Numbered from the stretch's first letter, positions 1 to 7,503 are shown. The stretch is 24,677 nucleotides of DNA from an uncultured Bacillaceae bacterium (GCA_937951955.1 CALGAD010000146.1:1-24677); one strand, 5' to 3'. Program-made: numbers and translations. Notes: generated by a model not told the origin, from the sequence alone.

Positions 1-555
1 GGAAACCGCCGTAATCAAATCTTTTGTTTGACCAGACCGGGAGAAAACAATTAATAAATCTCCGTCTTCTAGTAATGTACTGCGGATAATCATCAAGTGC
101 GGGTCAGTTACTGCCTCGCAATCAAAGCCCATTCGGCTCAGCCGGTAATTCAATTCTTGCGCGGCGAGACCGGAACTGCCTACACCATAAATAAAAATTC
201 GCTTTGCTTCTGAAATCAACGCAGTTGCCCGTTTAATGGACTCATTGTCATTCAGCCCTTTTATATCACGGATCATCTCCGCATACTGCTGTCTAATGCG
301 ACCATCAAAATCTTCTTCTTCCACATCATGGGAATCTCTTGCCAACTTAATTTTCAATTCCATGAAATTCCGACATGAAACTTTCCTGCAAAAACGGGTG
401 ATTGTTGCTATCGAGACACCTGTTTTTTCAGCAATTTCGGTGATATTACTTTGTGAAGCTTCTTGAGGTGAAGCCAGTAAATAATCAGCAATCATTTTTT
501 CTTTTTCTGAGAAAGAAGAGTATTTTGATTGGATTTCTTGCAAAAGTGTGGTCAT
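1..555 (-). CDS. RpiR/MurR-family transcriptional regulator, C-terminus outside window
   Basis: Partial gene read from an ATG at 553-555; 185 codons are visible before the window edge, against about 280 for the family. Residues 1-77 form the RpiR helix-turn-helix domain (SNITEIAEKTGVSIATITRF, about 36-55). A SIS sugar-phosphate-binding domain starts near residue 110, with FIYGVGSSGLAAQEL at 121-135 and the SRSGQT loop at 172-177. A GGTGG ribosome site lies just upstream, and only 16 nt separate the start from the nanE stop, so the two are co-transcribed. RpiR proteins sense phosphosugars; beside nanE the likely effector is ManNAc-6-P or GlcNAc-6-P (inference). It probably binds the inverted repeat at 3170-3215. 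It could be called nanR by context, but the effector is not proven. Confidence 0.93.
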   Translation of the reverse strand, partial: MTTLLQEIQSKYSSFSEKEKMIADYLLASPQEASQSNITEIAEKTGVSIATITRFCRKVSCRNFMELKIKLARDSHDVEEEDFDGRIRQQYAEMIRDIKGLNDNESIKRATALISEAKRIFIYGVGSSGLAAQELNYRLSRMGFDCEAVTDPHLMIIRSTLLEDGDLLIVFSRSGQTKDLITAVS

Positions 556-571
556 TTTTGCCACCTTTCTC

Positions 572-1252
572 TTATTTCTTTATTTCATTGACAAATCTTT
601 CGGTAATCAGCTGCGGTCGGGTAATCGCTCCACCGACGACGACAGCATAAACCCCTATTTCAAGAACCCTTCTTGCCATCTCCGGGGTCAGAATATTCCC
701 TTCAGCAATCACGGGAATTTTCACCTGATTGACAACTGTTTTAACAAATTCAAAATCATTGTCGTAAAGTTTGTGTCCCGCTGTTTCTTTCGTATATCCG
801 TAAAGGGTGGTCGATACACAGTCAAAGCCAAGTTGTTCTGCCTGCAAAGCTTCTTCCAATGTGGAAATATCGGCCATCAACTCCACATGGGGATAATTTT
901 CTTTTGTATACGCGACTAATTCCGCTAATTTTTCTCCATTTGGACGCGGTCTCATCGTGGCATCCATCGCGATCATTTCGCAACCAGATTCAGCCAATTC
1001 ATCTATTTCCTTTTTTGTAGCTGTGATAAAAACTTCACTATCGGGATAATCCCTTTTTACAATCCCCACGACCGGAAGGGATACTTCCTGTTTTATCGCG
1101 ATAATATCTTCTTTTGAATTGGCGCGGATGCCAACAGCTCCTCCTTGTGCTGCCGCCAGTGCCATTTTTGACATAATATATGAGCTATGAAGCGGTTCGT
1201 TTTCTAATGCCTGACATGATACAACAAGTCCATTTTTAATTTTTTCCAACAT
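572..1252 (-). CDS. nanE: N-acetylmannosamine-6-phosphate 2-epimerase
   Basis: A 226-residue TIM-barrel protein of the NanE family, full length. NanE converts ManNAc-6-P to GlcNAc-6-P in the cytosol, feeding amino-sugar catabolism. Visible features are the conserved start (NGLVVSCQALENEPL, 7-21), the catalytic lysine K66 in VGIVKRDYP, MDATMRPRP near 96-104, and the catalytic glutamate E184 in VIAEGNI. The roles of Lys66 and the Glu are known from NanE family work. The start is an ATG at 1250-1252, preceded by AAGGTGAT at suitable spacing. It is followed after 16 nt by the RpiR regulator and preceded by a PTS permease gene, but a hairpin at 1462-1513 separates it from that permease. A weak -10 (TATAAT, 1310-1315) suggests some independent transcription. 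No sialate lyase or ManNAc kinase lies in the window, consistent with ManNAc entering already phosphorylated by the PTS. Confidence 0.96.
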   Translation of the reverse strand: MLEKIKNGLVVSCQALENEPLHSSYIMSKMALAAAQGGAVGIRANSKEDIIAIKQEVSLPVVGIVKRDYPDSEVFITATKKEIDELAESGCEMIAMDATMRPRPNGEKLAELVAYTKENYPHVELMADISTLEEALQAEQLGFDCVSTTLYGYTKETAGHKLYDNDFEFVKTVVNQVKIPVIAEGNILTPEMARRVLEIGVYAVVVGGAITRPQLITERFVNEIKK

Positions 1253-1309
1253 TTTCTAAATCACCTTCATTTTATCTTAGATGTAAAACCTTTTGAAATA
1301 TCTTCCATT

Positions 1310-1340
1310 ATTATACATGAGTTTCCTCATATGACTGGAA
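1310..1340 (-). promoter_or_regulatory. possible weak promoter for nanE
   Basis: On the minus strand a perfect TATAAT (1310-1315) lies about 60 bp upstream of the nanE start. The best -35 match is TTCCAG (1335-1340) at a long 19-bp spacing, so strength is doubtful. It lies downstream of the permease terminator-like hairpin, which gives a reason for a second promoter. Confidence 0.3.
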
Positions 1341-1400
1341 AGAAATACATGTTGCCAGCAAATGGCAGATCACTTTAGCCAGTTTGCAATCATGATGAAT

Positions 1401-1452
1401 AAGAGAGAATGTTTACATTTAGCTACTATCTGTAACAAATGATTTCTCTCTT
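1401..1452. repeat. imperfect inverted repeat upstream of nanE
   Basis: AAGAGAGAA (1401-1409) pairs with TTCTCTCTT (1444-1452). An inner pair, TGTTTACA against TGTAACA, extends the structure with a one-base bulge on one side and several unpaired bases on the other. There is no T-run after it on the minus strand, so it does not look like a terminator. It may be an operator or an RNA leader structure between the permease and nanE. Confidence 0.45.
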
Positions 1453-1461
1453 CAGAAAATT

Positions 1462-1513
1462 AAGGAGGGCGTTTCTTCGATTTAAAAGCTGTGAAATCTT
1501 CTTCGCCCTCCTT
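1462..1513 (-). terminator. terminator-like hairpin between the PTS permease and nanE
   Basis: A 10-bp perfect inverted repeat pairs AAGGAGGGCG (1462-1471) with CGCCCTCCTT (1504-1513) around a 32-nt loop. On the minus strand it starts 22 bp after the permease stop codon, and the following bases are only moderately T-rich (TTAATTTTCT). It probably ends or thins transcription from the permease into nanE, or protects the upstream mRNA. Confidence 0.6.
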
Positions 1514-1535
1514 TTTCTAACTTATTTTACACGAA

Positions 1536-3134
1536 TTATTTAATTTTGTTTATCTCATTCTTCAGTATTTCAGCAAGTGCCCCGTAAACTACCTGGACAC
1601 CTTTACCTCTACGGAAGACACCTTTTGCCTTTAGCTTATCTTGCCATACGGTATCATCAGCAATTTTATCGACATCTTTTACAGTAACACGTAAGCGGGT
1701 AATACATGCATCAACATCTACCAGGTTATCGCGTCCACCTAAAGCGTTGATCACATCCTCCACATCGATATCTTTTAACAAGGCATCTTTCTTTGTATAT
1801 AGTCGATTCTCTGTCTCTTCTCCCCGACCTGGAGTTTTAAGATTCAATTTCACAATGAGAATTTTAAATACGTAATAGTAGATGATTGCTGTCGGAATAC
1901 CGAGAATTAAAATCCAGATATAATTCGTTTTGGCATTTCCTTGCAATAGACCGAATAAGGTAAAGTCAATAATTCCCCGTGAGAACGTAACCCCAACGGC
2001 AACATCCAGTGCATAAAGTATGGCATAGGATAGACCTTCTAAAATAGCATGGATTACGTAAAGAACCGGAGCGACAAACAAGAATGTAAATTCAATCGGT
2101 TCTGTAATTCCTGTCAGGAACGATGTTAATGCGGCAGAAAATAGAATACCACCGACCACTTTCTTATTTTTCTTATCTGCTACTTTATACATGGCATAGG
2201 CTGCTGCCGGTAATCCGAACATCATCGGTAAGTAACCACCGGTGAAGAACTTCGTTGCTTCGGCGGAAAACTGGGTAGTTGTCGGATCGGCCAGTTGTGC
2301 GAAGAAGATTCTTTGTCCACCTTGAACAAGGGTTCCGGCAACTTCCATTTCCCCACCAAGTGATGTAAACCAGAACAATGGATAAATCGCATGGTGAAGA
2401 CCGAAAATGTTCAGTAAACGCATGAAAAATCCGTAGAAGAAGATTCCAACAGGTCCTGTTTTTCCGAAAAACTCGGAGAATGTTGAAATACCTGTATGAA
2501 TATAAGGCCAGATAAACGGTATGATTGCACCAATCACACTGACGGATAGAACCGAAACGATCGGGACAAATCTTACACCGGAGAAGAATGATAATGCTTC
2601 CGGTAGTTTTTTGTCATAATATCTGTTTGTAAGAAATGCGACGAGCAACCCGACGATAATTCCACCTAAAACACCCATGCGAACGGTAAAGATTCCGAGT
2701 TCAAAACCGAAGATGTTCGCCTGCTTGGTTGCTTCAATGGAACTCATTCCTTGAGAAATGTAATAATCCACCGTTGTCGTTTCTGGACTGTAGCCGAGGA
2801 AACCTAAAATGGTACCAACAACAACGTGCATAACAAGAAAGGCAATTGCAGCTGATAATCCGGCCGCTCCCTTTTCCTGTAACGCCAAACCTGAAGCTAT
2901 TCCTACTGCAAAAATTAATGGTAAATTCGCAAAAACAGCGTTTCCAATTGCAGACATCGTACTTAAAATGAAGTATAAAATTGTTCCTTCACCTAAAATA
3001 TTGGTTAACCCATATGCTTCAATCATAACCGGGTTCGTAAAAGCTGCACCGATTCCGAGCATTAAACCGGCAATCGGTAACACGGCAATTGGAATCATGA
3101 ACGCCTTTCCTAAACGCTGGAGTTTTTCAAACAA
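1536..3134 (-). CDS. PTS EIICB permease, glucose/GlcNAc superfamily, linked to nanE
   Basis: A 532-residue membrane permease that imports and phosphorylates a sugar. The EIIC domain (about 1-420) has many hydrophobic helices and the family signatures FGLHHAIYPLFW and GITEPIEFTFLFVAPVLY. After the linker KTPGRGEE, an EIIB domain carries the phospho-cysteine C477 in DACITRLRV. There is no EIIA domain. The start is TTG (3132-3134) after a GGGGGG ribosome site; it gives the usual EIIC N-terminus MFEKLQRLGKAFMIPIAVLP, whereas the next ATG would cut into it. The loop and length resemble the MalX-like branch. NanE next door suggests an N-acetylated substrate such as ManNAc (inference). The promoter and operator lie at 3170-3249. 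Confidence 0.93.
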   Translation of the reverse strand: MFEKLQRLGKAFMIPIAVLPIAGLMLGIGAAFTNPVMIEAYGLTNILGEGTILYFILSTMSAIGNAVFANLPLIFAVGIASGLALQEKGAAGLSAAIAFLVMHVVVGTILGFLGYSPETTTVDYYISQGMSSIEATKQANIFGFELGIFTVRMGVLGGIIVGLLVAFLTNRYYDKKLPEALSFFSGVRFVPIVSVLSVSVIGAIIPFIWPYIHTGISTFSEFFGKTGPVGIFFYGFFMRLLNIFGLHHAIYPLFWFTSLGGEMEVAGTLVQGGQRIFFAQLADPTTTQFSAEATKFFTGGYLPMMFGLPAAAYAMYKVADKKNKKVVGGILFSAALTSFLTGITEPIEFTFLFVAPVLYVIHAILEGLSYAILYALDVAVGVTFSRGIIDFTLFGLLQGNAKTNYIWILILGIPTAIIYYYVFKILIVKLNLKTPGRGEETENRLYTKKDALLKDIDVEDVINALGGRDNLVDVDACITRLRVTVKDVDKIADDTVWQDKLKAKGVFRRGKGVQVVYGALAEILKNEINKIK

Positions 3135-3169
3135 AATAATCCCCCCAATTAGTAGAATATATAATGTTT

Positions 3170-3215
3170 ATGAAAATAATTTACATATATTATATAAAAA
3201 GTAAATTATTTTCAT
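3170..3215. promoter_or_regulatory. perfect inverted repeat, candidate RpiR-family operator
   Basis: ATGAAAATAATTTAC (3170-3184) is repeated in perfect inverted form as GTAAATTATTTTCAT (3201-3215), with a 16-bp AT spacer. Each arm is itself close to a small TGAAA/TTTCA-like palindrome, as is common for RpiR-family operators. The right arm covers the start of transcription expected from the -10 at 3220-3225, so a bound protein would block initiation. The RpiR gene at the end of the same cluster is the obvious candidate. Confidence 0.7.
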
Positions 3216-3219
3216 GATT

Positions 3220-3249
3220 ATTATATAACTCTCGGGGGATATTTGGCAA
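3220..3249 (-). promoter_or_regulatory. sigma-A promoter of the nanE-linked PTS gene
   Basis: On the minus strand, TTGCCA (-35, 3244-3249) and a perfect TATAAT (-10, 3220-3225) are separated by 18 bp. The leader to the TTG start is about 80 nt and contains the 15-bp inverted repeat. Confidence 0.72.
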
Positions 3250-3307
3250 TAACTTTTTTTAAATCGCTTACATTTTTTACAAATAAAGTTTGTGAGTTAA
3301 AGTGGAT

Positions 3308-3877
3308 TCAATTTTTTGAATAGTACTCGTCGCGTAAAATGGAATACACTTTCAAATCTCGATGTTTTCCTTTGATAAACATCACCTTGCGCAATGTTCC
3401 TTCATAGGACATGCCGCTTTTTTCCATGACCCGGATAGAAGCGATATTTTCTACAAAACACTTCGCTTCAATCTGGACTAAATCCATTTTTTCAAAGCCA
3501 AACTTGATCACTTCTTTTGCTGCTTCTGTTGCGATTCCTTTCCCCCAATAGTCATGAGAAACGACATAACCAATTTCAGCGGTTTTATGCCTCAAATTCC
3601 AGGAAACAAAATCGATTGTACCGATTAAACGACCATTTTCCTTATATTCAATCCCCCATGGTGCGAGCTCGCCATTATCATATTTTCTTAAAACAAATTC
3701 AACATATGCCTCAGTATCTTTCATGGACTTATGAGGCTTCCAGGGTACGTATTGGGATACGGTCGGATTTTTTCCGTAATGATAAATATCCTTTGTATCA
3801 GCTTGTGTAATTTTTCGTAATAATAACCGTTCTGTTTCCAACACGGGGAAGTTGCCAAAAATATCTTTTACATCCAT
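3308..3877 (-). CDS. GNAT acetyltransferase, RimJ/RimL type
   Basis: A 189-residue protein of the Acetyltransf_3 (RimJ/RimL-like) group, full length. The N-terminus LETERLLLRKITQAD (13-27) is typical. The acetyl-CoA-binding motif A region reads EIGYVVSHDYWGKGIATEAA (about 101-120), and NIASIRVMEKSGMSYEGTLR follows the usual motif B pattern. These enzymes transfer acetyl groups to N-terminal amines of proteins or to small molecules; the substrate cannot be told from sequence. The start is ATG after a strong AGGAGGAGGG site. It lies 37 bp after the DUF4260 gene on the same strand, so the two may form an operon. No clear terminator was seen before the PTS promoter. Confidence 0.92.
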   Translation of the reverse strand: MDVKDIFGNFPVLETERLLLRKITQADTKDIYHYGKNPTVSQYVPWKPHKSMKDTEAYVEFVLRKYDNGELAPWGIEYKENGRLIGTIDFVSWNLRHKTAEIGYVVSHDYWGKGIATEAAKEVIKFGFEKMDLVQIEAKCFVENIASIRVMEKSGMSYEGTLRKVMFIKGKHRDLKVYSILRDEYYSKN

Positions 3878-3914
3878 TTCCCTCCTCCTTTCTAACTAGA
3901 AATGATGCATGGCT

Positions 3915-4265
3915 TCACACTTTTTGCATATGGGTGTCGTGAAAACTCGTCTTGTATTTGAGTCCAAAACCGAATAAACGGTCCATGCCAATATGGGCGC
4001 ACCAAACGAGACTGATTAAAAATAAAAGTTTGATAGCAAACATGAATGCAACGGTCACCAGAACTACCGGTACTGTATATGTGTGAAACACATTGTAAAT
4101 GACCGCTCCAATTCTAGCGTTGATCAAATATCCCAATATGGAAAGATCAGGAACAAACAATAAAATAAAAAACCATAACCAACTGAAATCCAACATTTGA
4201 TAGAAATAGAGAGCAAGTGTTAAAACCGCCCATCCTTCTAAACGTAATAACCGTTTTACTGTCAT
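3915..4265 (-). CDS. DUF4260 family membrane protein
   Basis: A 116-residue, very hydrophobic protein with about four membrane helices. The central PDLSILGYL and the C-terminal HIGMDRLFGFGLKY match what I recall of the DUF4260 family, small bacterial membrane proteins of unknown function. The start is ATG at 4263-4265, with GGAGG 8 nt upstream. It precedes the acetyltransferase gene by 37 bp on the same strand. Function is unknown. Confidence 0.85.
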   Translation of the reverse strand: MTVKRLLRLEGWAVLTLALYFYQMLDFSWLWFFILLFVPDLSILGYLINARIGAVIYNVFHTYTVPVVLVTVAFMFAIKLLFLISLVWCAHIGMDRLFGFGLKYKTSFHDTHMQKV

Positions 4266-4459
4266 AAACCGTCCTCCCGGATCTTTAAAAGCTCTACCAT
4301 TTCATATTCTGCCTAATAAATAATAGTGCTTTTCTTATCGACCTTCTCATGGAAAACCGATCTTTTTATAAAGATCTAAAGCTAGTTTGCATCTTCCAAT
4401 GTTTATTACCTGATCATTTTCCTCACTCCTTCACCGTACATAAGTAATATTTCGATTTA

Positions 4460-4696
4460 TTATACAAAATTTTCAAACAGCAATTCTGCCAAATTTGTTT
4501 CTCTTTCGTCCATTGCTAACGGAAATGAAATGTTCTTAGGATCCAGTTTATTTCCTGATAATTATAAAAATTCTTTGACTAACTTTATGAATTGGTTTAT
4601 CTTATCTTTAATGAATTCTGGATCTTTCTATGGCTCTTCTGTTATCTGAGACATAAAGATAGAAATTTCCGTGTGTTGAAGGGTTTGTGGGAAGAG
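4460..4696 (-). pseudogene. decayed coding fragment, family not recognised
   Basis: Read on the minus strand, a single frame of 78 codons from 4696 down to a TAA at 4460-4462 gives protein-like sequence broken by two internal stops. Segments include TEISIFMSQITEEP, then TAG, KDPEFIKDKINQFIKLVKEF followed by L, then TAA, and ISFPLAMDERETNLAELLFE. The composition, with charged helical stretches, looks like the C-terminal part of a once-functional protein with two nonsense mutations. There is no start codon or ribosome site and I cannot name the family. Chance is possible but the frame is unusually protein-like. Confidence 0.35.
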
Positions 4697-4740
4697 TTAA
4701 AACGAAATCGATCGATCAGTCGATTACCCTGGAAAAAATG

Positions 4741-4892
4741 CGAAAGTTGGGTTGAATTTCGAAAAAGTTGAGCTGCAATCCGCGAAATCGCAAGCTGTAT
4801 TTACGAAACCGGAGACGGAAATCGCGAAAGGATCAAAGCATTTCGAGAAACAAACACTTATTTCCGCGAAACAACTGAACAAATCCGCGAAA
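4741..4892. repeat. eight-copy periodic CGAAA array, about 21-bp period
   Basis: CGAAA cores begin at 4741, 4760, 4783, 4804, 4825, 4844 (variant CGAGAAA), 4867 and 4888. The steps are 19, 23, 21, 21, 19, 23 and 21 bp, averaging 21, or two turns of DNA. Several copies share a longer unit CCGCGAAA, as at 4781-4787, 4864-4871 and 4885-4892. The spacers differ, so this is not a CRISPR. It ends about 90 bp before proC. Confidence 0.7.
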
Positions 4893-4979
4893 GATTGATG
4901 AATAATTCACAAAAACTCGTATGACTAAGGGATCCATTACTAAAAATCTTAAATGGAATCTTGGGAAGGAGGAATACCG

Positions 4980-5786
4980 GTGAGAAAGAAAATTGGTTTT
5001 ATAGGCTGCGGGAATATCGCGAAGGCGATGATCGCTGGAATTGTTGAAGCAAACTACATTCCCGCCGATCAAATTTATGCTTCCAATCGCTCATTACGGA
5101 ATCTGAAAGAAATAAAAGAAAAATATGATATCCATATTACCCGGGATAACCGGCAAATCGCGAACACTTGTGACATCATTTTTTTAACAACGACTTCTGA
5201 TTCCTATGATCCAGTTATCGAGGAAATTAAAGATTGTATTAAAGATGATGCGATTGTTATCCTCGTTGCCGTCGGTGAAACGATAGCCAAAAATGAAAAA
5301 CGATTTGATAAACCGGTGAAAATGGTGAAAGCCATGCCGAATACCCCGGCACAAGTGGGGGAAGGTATCACCGGTGTTGCTGTCAATTCGTTGATTACTG
5401 AAGAAGATAAGCAAGAAATTTGTACCTTATTTGAAAGCTTTGGAAAAGTGGAGTTTGTCGATGAATCATTAATGGATATCATCACGGCCGTTGGCGGTTC
5501 TTCCCCGGCATTTACGTACGTGTTTATTGAAGCGTTAGCGGATGGAGCGGTTATGCACGGCATGTCCCGAAAACTCGCCTACACTTTTGCCGCCCAGGCT
5601 GTATTAGGTGCCGCCAAGATGGTGCTGGAAACAGGGTTACATCCAGGCGCTTTAAAAGATAGCGTATGTTCACCAGGAGGAACAACAATCGAATCGATTG
5701 CGCGGCTCGAAGAAAAAGGACTGCGTTCGGCGGTCATCGATGCGATCCGTGTCAATATGGAAAAAGCGAAACAAATTCATGGGTAA
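4980..5786 (+). CDS. proC: pyrroline-5-carboxylate reductase
   Basis: A 268-residue enzyme that reduces 1-pyrroline-5-carboxylate to L-proline with NAD(P)H, the last step of proline synthesis. The N-terminal Rossmann motif IGFIGCGNIAKAMIAG begins at residue 5. The C-terminal dimerisation domain holds the family signature, including AVGGSSPAFTYVFIEALADG and PGGTTIESIARLEEKG. I chose the GTG at 4980-4982 because GGAGG sits 7 nt upstream and the product starts directly at MRKKIGFIGCG; an upstream ATG at 4953 would add nine residues over the ribosome site. It stands alone on the plus strand between divergent and convergent neighbours, and ends at a shared terminator with the PTS gene. Confidence 0.96.
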   Translation: MRKKIGFIGCGNIAKAMIAGIVEANYIPADQIYASNRSLRNLKEIKEKYDIHITRDNRQIANTCDIIFLTTTSDSYDPVIEEIKDCIKDDAIVILVAVGETIAKNEKRFDKPVKMVKAMPNTPAQVGEGITGVAVNSLITEEDKQEICTLFESFGKVEFVDESLMDIITAVGGSSPAFTYVFIEALADGAVMHGMSRKLAYTFAAQAVLGAAKMVLETGLHPGALKDSVCSPGGTTIESIARLEEKGLRSAVIDAIRVNMEKAKQIHG

Positions 5787-5836
5787 CCATGATTTCAACG
5801 ATAAAAATTCCTCAGGAAAACGATCTTTTCATGCAA

Positions 5837-5872
5837 AAAACGGGAAATTCCAGTCGTGAAATTTCCCGTTTT
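5837..5872. terminator. bidirectional terminator between proC and the NagP-like gene
   Basis: A 13-bp perfect stem pairs AAAACGGGAAATT (5837-5849) with AATTTCCCGTTTT (5860-5872) around a 10-nt loop. T-rich sequence follows on the plus strand and the A-run gives Ts on the minus strand, so it can serve both convergent genes. Confidence 0.88.
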
Positions 5873-5878
5873 ATTATT

Positions 5879-7330
5879 CTACTTATTTAGTAATTTTCTT
5901 ACTTCATCGTATACAAACTGGACATTCGTTCCGACAATCACTTGAATGCTATTTTTCCCAACTATATGGGTACCCGGAACACCGGTTTTCTTGATTTTTT
6001 CTTCATCGACCTGTTCCATATTTTTCACTTCAACACGCAAACGGGTTGCACAGAAATCGATGTTTTCGATATTATCCCTACCACCAAGACCGGACACAAT
6101 TTCCGTAGCCATTCCCCGGAACTCATTGCCTTTTTCAGTAACACTGGAAGATACCGGTGCTTCCTCTTCTTCCTCACCGCGTCCCGGCGTTTTCAAATCA
6201 AATTTTACAATGAGGTAACGGAAGAGAACATAATATATGACGAAGAAGACGAGTCCTTGTACGAGAAGCATATATGGTTTATTCGCTATCGGAACGCTTA
6301 AACTTAAAACAAAGTCGATCACACCGGCACTAAAGCCAAAACCAGCTGTCCATTGAAAGATACTGGCAATCATTAAAGAGAGTCCTGTTAATAGTGCATG
6401 GAGCACATATAAGGCAGGTGCTAAAAACATAAAGACGAATTCAATCGGCTCCGTGACCCCGGTTACAAAGGAGGCAAAGGCTGCGGCAAACAGTAAGGAT
6501 CCGACTGCTTTCTTCCTACTTCCCGGTTTAGCCGTATGATACATCGCGAGAGCTGCCCCTGGTAAACCGAACATCATGATCGGGAAAAATCCGGCTTGAT
6601 ACATCCCGGTGACACCTTTTACCCCTTCGCTAGCCCAGAACTTTCCAATATCATTAATACCAATCGTATCGAACCAGAATACGGAGTTTAAGGCGTGATG
6701 GAGCCCCGTCGGAATTAACAGGCGGTTGAAGAAACCATATAGCCCCGCTCCGAATACCCCGAGATCACTGATGGCTGTACCGAAGGCGACCAGTCCGGAA
6801 TAAGCCGCCGGCCAGATAAAGAGAAAAACGAGCGAAACAGCGAGCATCGATAATGCTGTCATAATTGGAACAGACCTTCTGCCACTAAAGAAGGCTAACC
6901 AGTCCGGCAGGCGAACGTTGTGGAAGCGATTGTAACAGAGCGAAGCAACGATACCCGAAATAATCCCAATAAATGCATTACCGATATTGGCAAAAGCGGG
7001 ATTTACCGCATCCATTTCGATTCCCTGCAAATTCGCCACATTTTCCGGACCGAGCACCTTGGTGATCACTAAATAGGCAACTAAACCACTTAAGGCAGCC
7101 GATCCATCTCTTTCTTTGGACATGCCAAGGGCAACACCGACAGCGAACAGTACGGGAATATTACTTAACAAGGCATTCCCTGCGGAAATCATAAATGAGC
7201 CGATCGCACTTCCAGCTCCCCAACCAGTCGGGTCGATAGCATACCCAATACCGGTTAGTAAGGCGGCAGCCGGCAATACCGCAACAGGTAACATTAATGA
7301 ACGGCCCAGTCTTTGTAACCATTTCATCAT
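5879..7330 (-). CDS. nagP: PTS EIICB permease, GlcNAc type (NagP-like)
   Basis: A 483-residue permease that imports and phosphorylates GlcNAc, possibly glucose. The EIIC domain (about 1-370) carries LMLPVAVLPAAALLTGIG, FFSGRRSVPIMTALSM, NRLLIPTGLHHALNSVFWF and VTGVTEPIEFVFMFLAPALY. The EIIB domain has its phospho-cysteine at about C427 in DFCATRLRVEV. No EIIA domain is present. The frame opens at an ATG at 7336, but GGAGG lies only 3 nt before that codon and 9 nt before the ATG at 7328-7330, which I chose. The fold and loops match B. subtilis NagP better than PtsG. Upstream lie a promoter, cre-like site, RAT and terminator, so expression depends on the GlcT-like antiterminator gene just before it. 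It shares a terminator with proC. Confidence 0.9.
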   Translation of the reverse strand: MMKWLQRLGRSLMLPVAVLPAAALLTGIGYAIDPTGWGAGSAIGSFMISAGNALLSNIPVLFAVGVALGMSKERDGSAALSGLVAYLVITKVLGPENVANLQGIEMDAVNPAFANIGNAFIGIISGIVASLCYNRFHNVRLPDWLAFFSGRRSVPIMTALSMLAVSLVFLFIWPAAYSGLVAFGTAISDLGVFGAGLYGFFNRLLIPTGLHHALNSVFWFDTIGINDIGKFWASEGVKGVTGMYQAGFFPIMMFGLPGAALAMYHTAKPGSRKKAVGSLLFAAAFASFVTGVTEPIEFVFMFLAPALYVLHALLTGLSLMIASIFQWTAGFGFSAGVIDFVLSLSVPIANKPYMLLVQGLVFFVIYYVLFRYLIVKFDLKTPGRGEEEEEAPVSSSVTEKGNEFRGMATEIVSGLGGRDNIENIDFCATRLRVEVKNMEQVDEEKIKKTGVPGTHIVGKNSIQVIVGTNVQFVYDEVRKLLNK

Positions 7331-7448
7331 TGCCATACCCCTCCATTCATTTTTTATTGAGCAAATTTTCTCGCAAATTTCTTACGGAATCCCTGGCTTT
7401 GATCATCACCCCCATTCCGTTTTCCTATAAAAAGGAAGGTTATCAATG

Positions 7449-7503
7449 AAAAAAGGCATGGTGGAGGAAAGGGGGGATTTCCCCTTTCCAATCCACCATG
7501 CCT
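7449..7503 (-). terminator. leader terminator of the NagP-like gene (antitermination switch)
   Basis: On the minus strand AGGCATGGTGGA (7503-7492) pairs with TCCACCATGCCT (7465-7454). The inner stem GGAAAGGGG pairs with CCCCTTTCC, and six Ts follow (7454-7449). It is a strong intrinsic terminator in the 5' leader, about 120 bp before the permease start. Its 5' arm overlaps the RAT hairpin at 7497-7521, so the two structures exclude each other. Confidence 0.88.

Larger units (their letters stand above)
4266..4979. other. long gene-poor region upstream of proC
   Basis: About 714 bp without an intact gene. It contains a small hairpin (GATCTTT 4359-4365 with AAAGATC 4370-4376), a decayed reading frame on the minus strand (4460-4696), a CGAAA repeat array (4741-4892) and the proC ribosome site. 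No clear sigma-A promoter for proC was found; a poor candidate is TTGATG near 4893 with TATGAC 19 bp later. Confidence 0.6.

Noticed and set aside
548..919. 123-residue plus-strand ORF opposite nanE
   Set aside because: Lies opposite the well-supported nanE gene and has no protein family features.
2809..3204. 131-residue plus-strand ORF opposite the PTS permease
   Set aside because: Antisense shadow of a membrane protein gene; it runs through the permease promoter and operator and has no ribosome site.
4359..4376. Hairpin GATCTTT/AAAGATC as a terminator
   Set aside because: Only 7 bp, AT-rich and without a T-run on either strand.
4741..4892. CRISPR array
   Set aside because: The repeated unit is only 5-9 bp, the spacing varies from 19 to 23 bp and no long identical repeats or cas genes are present.
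4833..5072. 79-residue minus-strand ORF overlapping the CGAAA array and proC start
   Set aside because: Overlaps proC on the other strand, lacks a ribosome site and has random-looking composition.
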